NCBI GenBank assembly: GCA_030638105.1
Contig: DAOWFF010000026.1
Span: 1-14,573 of the forward strand
Length of the DNA: 14,573 nucleotides
From: an archaeon
GTDB lineage: Archaea > Nanobdellota > Nanobdellia > Pacearchaeales > GW2011-AR1
Direction: 5' to 3'
Shown here one piece after another: positions 7,338-12,972 of this stretch (positions within the stretch are counted from its first letter, which is position 1; the number at the start of each line of letters is the position of its first letter). The notes below the pieces were generated by a model. That model ran no database searches. It had not been told where the DNA came from and worked only from the letters and a program-made list of their open reading frames with translations. Both the position numbers and the translations under genes were made by a program.

Positions 7338-8192
7338 TTAACATAAAAGAGCATATAAAATACAACCAACTATCACAATTGCAGAGACAATATTTTTCCA
7401 GTTTAGTTTTTCTTTTAAAAATTTCCACGCGAATACATAAACAAATATCGGACCGAGCATAATCATCAGCGTCGTGAAAATGATTCCATAATTTATATAA
7501 CCATAATAAACAACAACTCGGTAAATAAACCAGACAAAACCTATGGCTAAAATTTCATATCTTGTTTTTGTGTCAAAGTTATTAAATTTTGGTCTGAACG
7601 CAACAAAACTAATTAACAAAATGCAGGAACATCGTAAAAAATAAAATGTTACGGGCGAATAAAAATCCAGTATTAACCGAGTGATTACCAACTCTGTTGC
7701 AAAGAAAAAGCTTCCGATTATCGCCGCAATGAAATATTTGTTAAATTTTAAGTGGTGTCTTTTTATGTGGGAAAAAATTAAAGCGACACAAGCGATTAAA
7801 GCAGGAATTATGATTTTGAAATTTCTGTTATACATTTCTCCGACAAATAAATAACTAAAAAGTGTTGCGAGCAAAATAACAAACAACGGCTCAAGAATTT
7901 TCGCTGGTTCTAGATGGGTTATTTTTTCCCATTTCATAGAATAATAAGTAAAAAGATTCGCGACAATTGAAAAAAGAATTATTACTGCAAAAATTAAAAT
8001 GTTTTTTGTTTCTAATGCCCGAGGAGTCATTTTCCAGAAAAAATAAATAAACGGAAGCATGACCAAGACAATCGCCAAAAATTCCGCGGTTTGATAAAAT
8101 TTAATATTTATTTTCCTTTTTCGTAAAACCATTTTTTGCAAAATAGTTCCACTTGCTAATGCCAAGGCACCTAAAATTGGAATATAAATCAT
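7338..8192 (-). CDS. DMT-superfamily (EamA-like) membrane transporter
   Basis: 284 residues made almost entirely of about ten hydrophobic segments of 18-22 residues joined by short basic loops, the usual EamA/DMT arrangement of two five-helix repeats. Supporting features are EPLFVILLATLFSYLFVGE closing the first half (EP in the helix, GE after it) and LGPIFVYVFAWKFLKEKLNWKN closing the second, the paired positions typical of drug/metabolite transporters. Such proteins export or exchange small metabolites across the cytoplasmic membrane; the substrate cannot be told. A GTG at 8213 would add seven residues, but a TATA box at 8218-8227 places the transcript start close to the ATG at 8192, so the shorter form is preferred. 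It is convergent with the thermosome unit. Upstream lies a GC-rich structured element. Confidence 0.8.
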   Translation of the reverse strand: MIYIPILGALALASGTILQKMVLRKRKINIKFYQTAEFLAIVLVMLPFIYFFWKMTPRALETKNILIFAVIILFSIVANLFTYYSMKWEKITHLEPAKILEPLFVILLATLFSYLFVGEMYNRNFKIIIPALIACVALIFSHIKRHHLKFNKYFIAAIIGSFFFATELVITRLILDFYSPVTFYFLRCSCILLISFVAFRPKFNNFDTKTRYEILAIGFVWFIYRVVVYYGYINYGIIFTTLMIMLGPIFVYVFAWKFLKEKLNWKNIVSAIVIVGCILYALLC

Positions 8193-8217
8193 TAAAAACA
8201 ACCTCGTACCCACAAGG

Positions 8218-8227
8218 GGTATAAATG
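8218..8227 (-). promoter_or_regulatory. TATA box of the transporter gene
   Basis: The minus-strand sequence CATTTATACC lies about 31 bp before the ATG at 8192, predicting a leader of around 5 bases. If it is used, the structured element upstream is not part of this transcript; if not, that element would be its 5' leader. Confidence 0.45.
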
Positions 8228-8235
8228 GTTTTTTA

Positions 8236-8320
8236 CGCCGAAGGTGATCCCGTGGGATTGATTTTCCCTCTTTTTGCGGTTAAGCGATTTTTTTATTGCA
8301 ATCCGTCGAAAATCGCACAA
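8236..8320 (-). ncRNA. Candidate structured RNA element, copy A (upstream of transporter)
   Basis: This non-coding, locally GC-rich stretch contains a hairpin on the minus strand: GCGATTTT (8316-8309) pairs with AAAATCGC (8291-8284) around a loop carrying TGCAA. It is followed by CCGCA and GAGGGAA, then a small TCCC/GGGA hairpin. The 53 bases from 8316 to 8264 align with 13677-13728 upstream of L10e with 40 of 52 identical bases by my count and one single-base gap. The eighth stem pair is T-A here and C-G there, a compensatory change. I do not recognise the family; a cis-acting leader, a small RNA or a repeat are all possible. The strand is assigned by the orientation of copy B and of the downstream genes. 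Confidence 0.45.
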
Positions 8321-8408
8321 AAGTTTTTTATTATATTTCATATTACTAATTAAGAAAAGGGCGTTTAAAAGAATTTTGGGAAGGATTCTATTATTTTTTA
8401 GGGAATTT

Positions 8409-8591
8409 TTATAAAACAAGATTGCTTTCTAAACTTCTACAAGTAGTTCCAGCACAAAATTCTCCTTCTCTTTCTCGTCTTTTTTGTTCTTCTTTTAGAG
8501 AGCATCTTAATTCATAATACCCCCCATTAGCTAATTCGTCAATAAAAGCATCCATTGTCTGAAAAATTGCTTCCTTTATTTTTTTATACAT
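8409..8591 (-). CDS. Small 60-residue protein of unknown function
   Basis: Starts MYKKIKEAIFQTMDAFIDEL and ends TTCRSLESNLVL; helical, charged (LKEEQKRREREGEF) and with three cysteines. No family recognised. What supports it as a real gene is its promoter: a TATA box at 8612-8621 sits 25-26 bp upstream of the ATG, the same geometry as the well-supported genes here. It lies between the structured element and tRNA-Gly. Confidence 0.5.
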   Translation of the reverse strand: MYKKIKEAIFQTMDAFIDELANGGYYELRCSLKEEQKRREREGEFCAGTTCRSLESNLVL

Positions 8592-8611
8592 ATCAAATAA
8601 GAAAATCTAAA

Positions 8612-8621
8612 TTATTTAAAT
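8612..8621 (-). promoter_or_regulatory. TATA box of the 60-residue protein gene
   Basis: The minus-strand sequence ATTTAAATAA is centred 25-26 bp before the ATG at 8591, consistent with a leaderless message. Confidence 0.5.
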
Positions 8622-8635
8622 CTTTTCATAGAAAA

Positions 8636-8706
8636 TGCGCGGTCCGAGAATCGAACTCGGCTCACCTCGTTGGCAACGAGATATTCTACCAATAAACTAA
8701 CCACGC
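8636..8706 (-). tRNA. tRNA-Gly(GCC)
   Basis: A complete cloverleaf on the minus strand. The acceptor stem GCGTGGT pairs with ACCGCGC (7 pairs, one G-U). The D loop contains TTGGTAG. The anticodon stem-loop is TCTCG / TTGCCAA / CGAGG with anticodon GCC. The variable loop is four bases and the T arm is CCGAG / TTCGATT / CTCGG. The discriminator is A and no CCA is encoded, as is common in archaea. A possible TATA box (about 8737-8746) would give a leader of roughly 9 bases. Confidence 0.95.
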
Positions 8707-8752
8707 TGAAATTTATAATTTTCAATAGAATTCTTAGTTTAAAAAATTATAT

Positions 8753-8850
8753 GGTCGTGGAGAGAATTGAGGCCTCGTAAAGGTCATCCCTGTGGGAAAC
8801 TCTCGTTTGAACGTTGGCAACGTCCTGTTATACCACTAAACTAATCACGC
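8753..8850 (-). tRNA. Interrupted tRNA-Gly(GCC)-like gene (T-loop insertion; possibly a pseudogene)
   Basis: The 5' two-thirds read as a normal tRNA-Gly: GCGTGATTA, a D arm with TAGTGGTA, an anticodon arm GGACG / TTGCCAA / CGTTC with anticodon GCC, and a four-base variable loop. The T stem GAGAG finds its partner CTCTC only after an extra ~28 bases. Removing them restores a canonical 7-base T loop TTCAATT. The insert contains a TCCC-ACA-GGGA hairpin. The 3' acceptor strand (CACGACC) pairs poorly with GCGTGAT, so even the spliced form lacks a good acceptor stem. Archaeal tRNA introns in the T loop are known, so this could be an intron-bearing gene, but the bad acceptor favours a decayed or rearranged copy. 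I see no clear bulge-helix-bulge motif. Confidence 0.55.
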
Positions 8851-8872
8851 CTAATTACAATTAGAATAAACA

Positions 8873-8882
8873 CTTTAAAAAA
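8873..8882 (-). promoter_or_regulatory. TATA box of the interrupted tRNA-Gly-like gene
   Basis: The minus-strand sequence TTTTTTAAAG is centred 27-28 bp upstream of the tRNA 5' end at 8850. Transcription would start at or within two bases of the mature 5' end. An intact promoter argues that the gene is still transcribed. Confidence 0.45.
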
Positions 8883-8903
8883 TTAATTAAGATAAAAATT
8901 TAA

Positions 8904-9101
8904 CTACATTCCTAAAAATTTAAACAATTCATAAACTAAAAATGCCGGCCAAACAATTGCTTTTAAAAATCCCAGTGCACCCATCCAAAAACCAGTTGCA
9001 GTAGAGAGATAATAAATCGCCGCACCAACAAAACCAAGACCATAAAATCCGCCCTCGCAAGAATTGCAGTTAGTTATTTTACAATTTTTTATTTTTTTCA
9101 T
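8904..9101 (-). CDS. Small two-helix membrane protein with CxxC N terminus
   Basis: 65 residues. The N terminus is basic with Cys7, Cys12 and Cys15 (ITNCNSCEGG). It is followed by a glycine-rich hydrophobic helix (YGLGFVGAAIYYLSTATGFW, about 20-39) and a second helix (LGFLKAIVWPAFLVYELFKFLGM, about 43-65). I have the impression that small proteins with this FLKAIVWPAFLVYE ending recur in bacteria and archaea, but I know of no established function. It is expected to be an integral membrane protein. Unlike most genes here it has a strong Shine-Dalgarno, GAGGTGA, just ahead of the ATG. It is divergent from the DedA-like membrane protein. Confidence 0.75.
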   Translation of the reverse strand: MKKIKNCKITNCNSCEGGFYGLGFVGAAIYYLSTATGFWMGALGFLKAIVWPAFLVYELFKFLGM

Positions 9102-9105
9102 ATTT

Positions 9106-9113
9106 TCACCTCT
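9106..9113 (-). promoter_or_regulatory. Strong Shine-Dalgarno of the small membrane protein
   Basis: AGAGGTGA on the minus strand, four bases before the ATG at 9101, is complementary to the archaeal 16S rRNA tail (CACCTCC). It marks a leadered gene among mostly leaderless ones and fixes the start. Confidence 0.65.
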
Positions 9114-9210
9114 ATTTTATATTTATTTTTAAGTTTAAATATTTTACCTATTAAAATTTATTGTTCTAGAAAAGTTTAATAATCCTTAATAACAATAAAT
9201 AGATATTAAA

Positions 9211-9215
9211 GAGGT
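9211..9215 (+). promoter_or_regulatory. Shine-Dalgarno of the DedA-like gene
   Basis: GAGGT lies seven bases before the ATG at 9223, supporting that start and a leadered message. Confidence 0.55.
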
Positions 9216-9222
9216 TTTATTT

Positions 9223-9903
9223 ATGAAAAACAATTTTAAACTTTTAAAGAGAATCCCTTTGCTGCCTTTATCTGCATTGATATTTTACATAACAGCGTTT
9301 ATTTTATGGAGCGTAAATATTATCCTTCCGCCAAATGAAATACTCTTCTTCCTTGAAAATTTGTATACAAATTATGGATTGGCGGGTCTTTTTATGGCTT
9401 CTTTTTTAGAAGGAATTGTATATCTCGGACTTTATTTTCCAGGATCATTCATTATTGCGTTGGCTGTCTTTCTTTCTGATGGAACTTTTATCAGCTTAAT
9501 TTCAATAACTCTGGTTGTAGCATTTGCTTTAACAATAACCTCCCTTATTAATTATGTTTTAGGGAGGCATATAGTTTCAAGAAGAGCCAAAAAGCATGAA
9601 ATTCACAAAACAAATGTAAGTTCAAAAGGTTTTTTCTTATCTATGTTACACCCAAATTCTTTAGCTTTTTATTTCTTTAATACTGGAATTGAGAAACAAA
9701 GTCCAATTAGAATTTTACTTGTGCCAATTATAATGATTCCTTATGGATTATTGTTCGCATATCTTTTGTTTTTTCTTAAATCTCCTTTACAAAAAAGTGT
9801 TGAAAATCCTTATGTGATGATAACAGTAATCTTAATATGGTTTGTTATAGCATTTGTTCTAGAATACAAAAGAAAAATGAAAAAATTACTTTCTCAAATT
9901 TAA
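9223..9903 (+). CDS. DedA/VTT-like integral membrane protein
   Basis: 226 residues with about five hydrophobic segments (roughly 14-36, 50-80, 86-112, 160-185 and 195-215). The centre, YGLAGLFMASFLEGIVYLGLYFPGSF (residues ~46-71), matches the DedA/VTT pattern: a re-entrant hydrophobic hairpin with a conserved acidic residue (the Glu in SFLEG) and a PG turn. Bacterial DedA-family members help move undecaprenyl phosphate or other lipids across the membrane; that role is family knowledge, not visible here. The later family R/G-rich motif is only loosely present (NYVLGRHIVSRRAKKH), so this is a divergent member. It has its own Shine-Dalgarno, is divergent from the small membrane protein and convergent with the next gene. 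Confidence 0.65.
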   Translation: MKNNFKLLKRIPLLPLSALIFYITAFILWSVNIILPPNEILFFLENLYTNYGLAGLFMASFLEGIVYLGLYFPGSFIIALAVFLSDGTFISLISITLVVAFALTITSLINYVLGRHIVSRRAKKHEIHKTNVSSKGFFLSMLHPNSLAFYFFNTGIEKQSPIRILLVPIIMIPYGLLFAYLLFFLKSPLQKSVENPYVMITVILIWFVIAFVLEYKRKMKKLLSQI

Positions 9904-9942
9904 ATATTTTACTATGAAATTCATGGTGATAAAAAACAGGAT

Positions 9943-10359
9943 TTATGGTTTTTCTTCAGTTCCAATTTGGGGTCTACGAAGAAGTTTAATATCTGATAAC
10001 TTACTTACTTGTAAAATTTTTGTAACTAACCTTGAACCATCTTCAATCAATCTTTGATCAATAACTCTTCCGTTATTAGAGCCAGTTAAATCTTTTATAA
10101 ATTCATTATAATCTAACTCTGTTGAACCCACAATTCTTTCAGTTTTCGTTGTAGCATATCTTTCTGACTTACATAACATATTTCCATCTATCGCCTTTGG
10201 ATGAGATATAAATTTTTCATTTGAATACGCTGTTGCCCGAATTTGGAAAGGGATTTCCTTATATCTGAAATCAACATAGATTGTATCTCCCATTAATTCT
10301 TCAGGTCTTACAAAACCCAAAGAGATTATTCTTTTTTTATCCTCGCTTTCTTTTGGCAT
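9943..10359 (-). CDS. Unknown 138-residue basic protein
   Basis: Not recognised. It is charged and soluble: an N-terminal KESEDKKRIISLGFVRPEEL, a central beta-like part (DTIYVDFRYKEIPFQIRATAYS), and a C-terminal helix ending in a basic LSDIKLLRRPQIGTEEKP tail. There are no cysteine clusters and no membrane segment. A TATA box 25-26 bp ahead of the ATG supports the start and a leaderless message. It uses GCG alanine codons (at least two), unlike the + strand orphans, so it may be a resident gene. It lies between the convergent DedA-like gene and the tRNA-Val gene on the same strand. Confidence 0.6.
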   Translation of the reverse strand: MPKESEDKKRIISLGFVRPEELMGDTIYVDFRYKEIPFQIRATAYSNEKFISHPKAIDGNMLCKSERYATTKTERIVGSTELDYNEFIKDLTGSNNGRVIDQRLIEDGSRLVTKILQVSKLSDIKLLRRPQIGTEEKP

Positions 10360-10379
10360 TTAATTTATTTGTTTAACGC

Positions 10380-10389
10380 ATTTATAATT
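10380..10389 (-). promoter_or_regulatory. TATA box of the 138-residue protein gene
   Basis: The minus-strand sequence AATTATAAAT is centred 25-26 bp before the ATG at 10359, indicating a leaderless start. Confidence 0.5.
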
Positions 10390-10426
10390 ATTATTAGTCT
10401 AGAATATAGATATTTATTTTCAAAAA

Positions 10427-10497
10427 TGGTCCCGATAGGAATCGAACCTACGCTTCCTCGGTGTAAACGAGGTGTTCTACCATTAGACTACGAGACC
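10427..10497 (-). tRNA. tRNA-Val(UAC)
   Basis: A complete cloverleaf on the minus strand. The acceptor stem GGTCTCG pairs with CGGGACC. The D arm contains TCTAATGGTAGAA. The anticodon arm is CCTCG / TTTACAC / CGAGG, giving anticodon TAC, which reads GUA valine codons. The T arm is GTAGG / TTCGATT / CCTAT (one G-U). The discriminator is A and no CCA is encoded. Confidence 0.95.
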
Positions 10498-10520
10498 AAT
10501 ATAAAATAACATATTGCGAT

Positions 10521-10530
10521 GTTTTTAAGT
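10521..10530 (-). promoter_or_regulatory. TATA box of tRNA-Val
   Basis: The minus-strand sequence ACTTAAAAAC is centred about 28 bp upstream of the mature 5' end at 10497. The transcript would start only one or two bases before the tRNA itself. Confidence 0.45.
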
Positions 10531-10555
10531 TTTTCTTATTTATTCTGATTAGTTA

Positions 10556-10565
10556 AATTTAAAAG
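10556..10565 (+). promoter_or_regulatory. TATA box of the nucleotidyltransferase gene
   Basis: AATTTAAAAG is centred 26-27 bp before the ATG at 10587, so the message should be leaderless. Its last base begins the GTGTCTGACAC palindrome. Confidence 0.55.
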
Positions 10566-10575
10566 TGTCTGACAC
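10565..10575. promoter_or_regulatory. Candidate operator palindrome in the nucleotidyltransferase promoter
   Basis: GTGTCTGACAC is an inverted repeat (GTGTC / GACAC around one base) lying between the TATA box and the start codon, where a bound protein would block RNA polymerase recruitment. No second copy was seen. A role as operator is inferred from position and symmetry only. Confidence 0.35.
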
Positions 10576-10586
10576 AACATTTTATC

Positions 10587-12146
10587 ATGGAACAGGAAAA
10601 TTCAATACCTGAAATGAATTTGGAAAAAAAATATTCTGGAAAACAATCTGTGATGCCGGAAAATCCCAAAAAGGCACAAAAAGAAATGGAGAAAACGAAA
10701 AAAGAACTTGAAAAAATTAAGTCGTTTATTGTTAAAAAATATTCTTATGTTCAGGCGATAAGTGTTCTCCCTCCGCAAGCAATTAAAAGATTTATTGAAG
10801 AAGAGGAAGTTCCAAAAGAAACTGAAAAATATATTCATCTTTATATGATTATTCCTGAGGAGAAAATTAAAGAAACACCGAAGATAAAACCAGAAATAAT
10901 TAAGCAGATTGAAACGCTTCAATTGAATAAATCACAGCAAAAAATCTGGATACAAATTAAAACTCCGATTGATGTTTGGGAAAATTGTTTGGATAGTAAA
11001 TTTGAACTTACAGGTGCGATTGCCATGTCCTTTCCTCTTTATGATACAGGAATTTTGGGTGCTTTGAGAGTCGCGGAAATTCACAAGTCCTTGGTTTTGC
11101 AGAAGTTTGAAAAATATGTTGTGAGTTATGTTATTGGCGGGAGCTTGGTTCGCGGAGAAGCAGTCAAGACATCTGATGTTGATGTTTTTGTAATCATCAA
11201 TGATACCGACGTGAAGCGTATGCCACGGCTGGAATTAAAAGAGCGACTTAGAGGAATTATTTATCAGTATGTTGCCGAAGCGTCTGCTCTTGCTGGCGTG
11301 AAAAACAAATTATCCCCCCAGATTTATCTTTTGACTGACTTTTGGGAATCAGTTAAAGACGCACACCCAGTTATTTTTACTTTTATCAGGGACGGTATTC
11401 CGATTTACGACAGAGGAACATTTATGCCGTGGAAGGCGTTATTGAAAATGGGAAAGTTAAAGCCGTCGCCTGAGGCGATTGACATGTTTATGTCTATGGG
11501 CGACAAGACCGTGAAAATGGCGAAGAGCGGTCTGCTTGATATTGTAATCCGAGATATTTATTGGGGCGTTACAACTCCAAGTCAGGCATTGCTGATGCTT
11601 TATGGATTACCACCTCCATCTCCAAAACAAATTGTGAATGACATGAAAAAAATTTTCGTTGACAAGGAAAAAATGCTTGAAAAAAAATACATTAATATTC
11701 TTGAAAAAGTTGTAGGAATTTACAAGGACTTTGAGCACGAGAAAATAAAAGAAATTAAGGGTGTGGAAATTGACAAGCTGGTTAAAGATACTGAGGACTA
11801 TTTGAAACGACTTAAAGAATTGCGGGAACAAATTGAAAAACGGGCTCAGGAAAAAACTATTGAGCAGGTTTACAAAGATGTTTTTGAGTTGTTGAAAATC
11901 ATGACTACGAAAAAATCTCAGGAAAAAGTTATTTTGGCTTTTGAAAATGATTTTGTCAAGACCGCAAAATTTTCCCCACAACATTTGAGAATTTTGAAAA
12001 ATATTGTGAGTTCAAGAACAGAATTCAAAAAAGGCAAATCAAGTCCGCACAAAGTTGACCAAGCAAGAAAAAACGCATCAATTTTAATTAATGATTTAAT
12101 TGAATATAATCAACGACTGGATTTGGCGAATAACAAGAAAAAGTGA
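10587..12146 (+). CDS. Large protein with a nucleotidyltransferase domain and a helical, possibly HEPN-like, C terminus
   Basis: 519 residues. The N-terminal ~130 residues are charged, with a helix at 25-50. A Pol-beta-type nucleotidyltransferase motif lies at 184-201: IGGSLVRGEAVKTSDVDVFV, i.e. G185-S186 followed by D197-x-D199, the metal-binding aspartates; IYLLTDFWE (~245-253) may provide the third acidic strand. After it comes a helical region (about 293-358) with MAKSGLLDIVIRDIYWGVTTPSQALLML and a proline-rich PPPSPKQIV. This resembles the HEPN-like helices often paired with such enzymes, though the RxxxxH motif is not evident. Residues ~365-450 are long charged helices, probably coiled coil. 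Such enzymes transfer a nucleotide to RNA, protein or small molecules; the substrate is unknown. Codon use matches the conserved genes. Leaderless promoter with a palindrome just downstream of the TATA box. Confidence 0.75.
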   Translation: MEQENSIPEMNLEKKYSGKQSVMPENPKKAQKEMEKTKKELEKIKSFIVKKYSYVQAISVLPPQAIKRFIEEEEVPKETEKYIHLYMIIPEEKIKETPKIKPEIIKQIETLQLNKSQQKIWIQIKTPIDVWENCLDSKFELTGAIAMSFPLYDTGILGALRVAEIHKSLVLQKFEKYVVSYVIGGSLVRGEAVKTSDVDVFVIINDTDVKRMPRLELKERLRGIIYQYVAEASALAGVKNKLSPQIYLLTDFWESVKDAHPVIFTFIRDGIPIYDRGTFMPWKALLKMGKLKPSPEAIDMFMSMGDKTVKMAKSGLLDIVIRDIYWGVTTPSQALLMLYGLPPPSPKQIVNDMKKIFVDKEKMLEKKYINILEKVVGIYKDFEHEKIKEIKGVEIDKLVKDTEDYLKRLKELREQIEKRAQEKTIEQVYKDVFELLKIMTTKKSQEKVILAFENDFVKTAKFSPQHLRILKNIVSSRTEFKKGKSSPHKVDQARKNASILINDLIEYNQRLDLANNKKK

Positions 12147-12168
12147 AATTGTTTTGTAGTGCAATAAT

Positions 12169-12178
12169 CCTTAAAAAG
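12169..12178 (+). promoter_or_regulatory. TATA box of the 151-residue orphan
   Basis: CCTTAAAAAG is centred 25-26 bp before the ATG at 12199, giving a leaderless message independent of the nucleotidyltransferase gene. Confidence 0.55.
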
Positions 12179-12198
12179 AAATAATTCTAAAGAATAAA

Positions 12199-12654
12199 AT
12201 GGCAAAGTATGAATTAGAATTTAAATCACCATTTGACCCAGAAGATTTAGTTAGAATAATGATGAAAAAAGCAGAATTAAAACTTGACATAACAGATAAT
12301 CTAAGAGTGACAAGGTATGAGAGCAGTTTTGAAGATGTTGTTTGGTCGGTTTATCAAAAGAAAAGGTCTTTCCCAAGAGGAATTAAAGATTTGTTTAAAG
12401 GTATGTTAGAAGATCCGAGTTTGGTTATGCAAATCCATCCGATTGTTACTAATTATGTGGAAAATTTAGGTAATGGAGATTTTATTTGTAGTAAATATGA
12501 AATAATTGTAATAAGTGAATTAGAAAAGAAAATCACCCCAGAAGTTATTGACAATATAACTGAAAACGAAATTCCAAAAGTTATTGAAAAATATCAAAAA
12601 ACTTCAAGCGGTTTAATTCCTTATTTGAAAAATTCGAAAAACTTCCTTTTATGA
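12199..12654 (+). CDS. Unknown 151-residue orphan
   Basis: Not recognised. Soluble and mixed alpha/beta: MAKYELEFKSPFDPEDLVRIMMKKAEL at the start (strand, turn, helix), a central segment with WSVYQKKRSFPRGIKDLFKGM, a strand-rich middle (FICSKYEIIVISELEKKI) and a helical lysine-rich end. The opening beta strand followed by alternating strands could fit a small START/SRPBCC-like fold, but I cannot support that. It is AT-rich; both alanines are GCA. Its last six bases overlap the 3' end of the convergent winged-helix gene, so each stop codon lies within or against the other gene. Confidence 0.6.
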   Translation: MAKYELEFKSPFDPEDLVRIMMKKAELKLDITDNLRVTRYESSFEDVVWSVYQKKRSFPRGIKDLFKGMLEDPSLVMQIHPIVTNYVENLGNGDFICSKYEIIVISELEKKITPEVIDNITENEIPKVIEKYQKTSSGLIPYLKNSKNFLL

Positions 12655-12930
12655 ATTAATTGTTTTTTTGTATAAAATTTCCCTTTTTATTTTTCCGACT
12701 TCTTTAACTTTCCCAGTTCTTTCTAATTCATTTAATAACGAAGAAACTCTGCTCCTACTTTTTTTTAATTTTTCTGCAATTTGAATTGTTGTAAAAGGTC
12801 GGGTTAATACCTCAAGAATTTGTTCAGTGTCTTCTGAATTTTCAGAATCAGAGTTTTGCAGTTTTTCTTCAATTTTTAAAATTCTTTTTTCAAGGTTTTC
12901 GATTCCTAATAAATATTTTAAAAATTTCAT
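12649..12930 (-). CDS. Coiled-coil winged-helix DNA-binding protein, probable self-regulating repressor
   Basis: 93 residues. Residues ~10-27 (IENLEKRILKIEEKLQNS) form a short coiled coil likely to mediate dimerisation. Residues ~36-91 form a winged HTH: EQILEVLTRPFTTIQIAEKL, then the recognition helix SRSRVSSLLNELERTG, then the wing KVKEVGKIKREILYKK. This resembles MarR/ArsR-like or TrmB-like small archaeal regulators; the exact family is uncertain. Six bases upstream of its start lies a highly symmetric cluster of GTTCA/TGAAC half-sites (12936-12972), the arrangement expected of an autorepressor. The intergenic region is shared with the divergent L35Ae gene, so control of that ribosomal unit is possible. 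It is convergent and overlapping with the 151-residue orphan. Confidence 0.75.
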   Translation of the reverse strand: MKFLKYLLGIENLEKRILKIEEKLQNSDSENSEDTEQILEVLTRPFTTIQIAEKLKKSRSRVSSLLNELERTGKVKEVGKIKREILYKKTINS

Positions 12931-12935
12931 AAACT

Positions 12936-12972
12936 GTTCAAGTGTTCATGAACTGTTCGTGAACAGATGAAC
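12936..12972. promoter_or_regulatory. Symmetric operator cluster (GTTCRTGAAC pair with outer half-sites)
   Basis: Two inverted repeats, GTTCATGAAC at 12944-12953 and GTTCGTGAAC at 12955-12964, are spaced 11 bp, one helical turn. They are flanked by single half-sites GTTCA at 12936-12940 and TGAAC at 12968-12972. The whole is symmetric about base 12954. Another GTTCA lies at 12993-12997. A possible TATA (ATAAAATTA on the minus strand, about 12997-13005) would start the regulator's message near 12975, placing the cluster in its leader, where it could also fold as a hairpin (AAGTGTTCAT pairs with ATGAACACTT). The probable ligand is the adjacent winged-helix protein (inference). Confidence 0.65.

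Noticed and set aside
8192..8419. A 75-codon minus-strand frame crossing structured element A
   Set aside because: It runs through the promoter of the transporter and through the RNA-like element, has no promoter at the usual distance, and its product resembles nothing; similarity to the frame in copy B comes from the shared RNA sequence.
11607..11984. A 125-codon antisense frame rich in F, N and L inside the nucleotidyltransferase gene, and a similar one at 10602-10922
   Set aside because: Both are mirror images of lysine/glutamate-rich coding sequence on the other strand, a common artefact in AT-rich genes with long charged helices.
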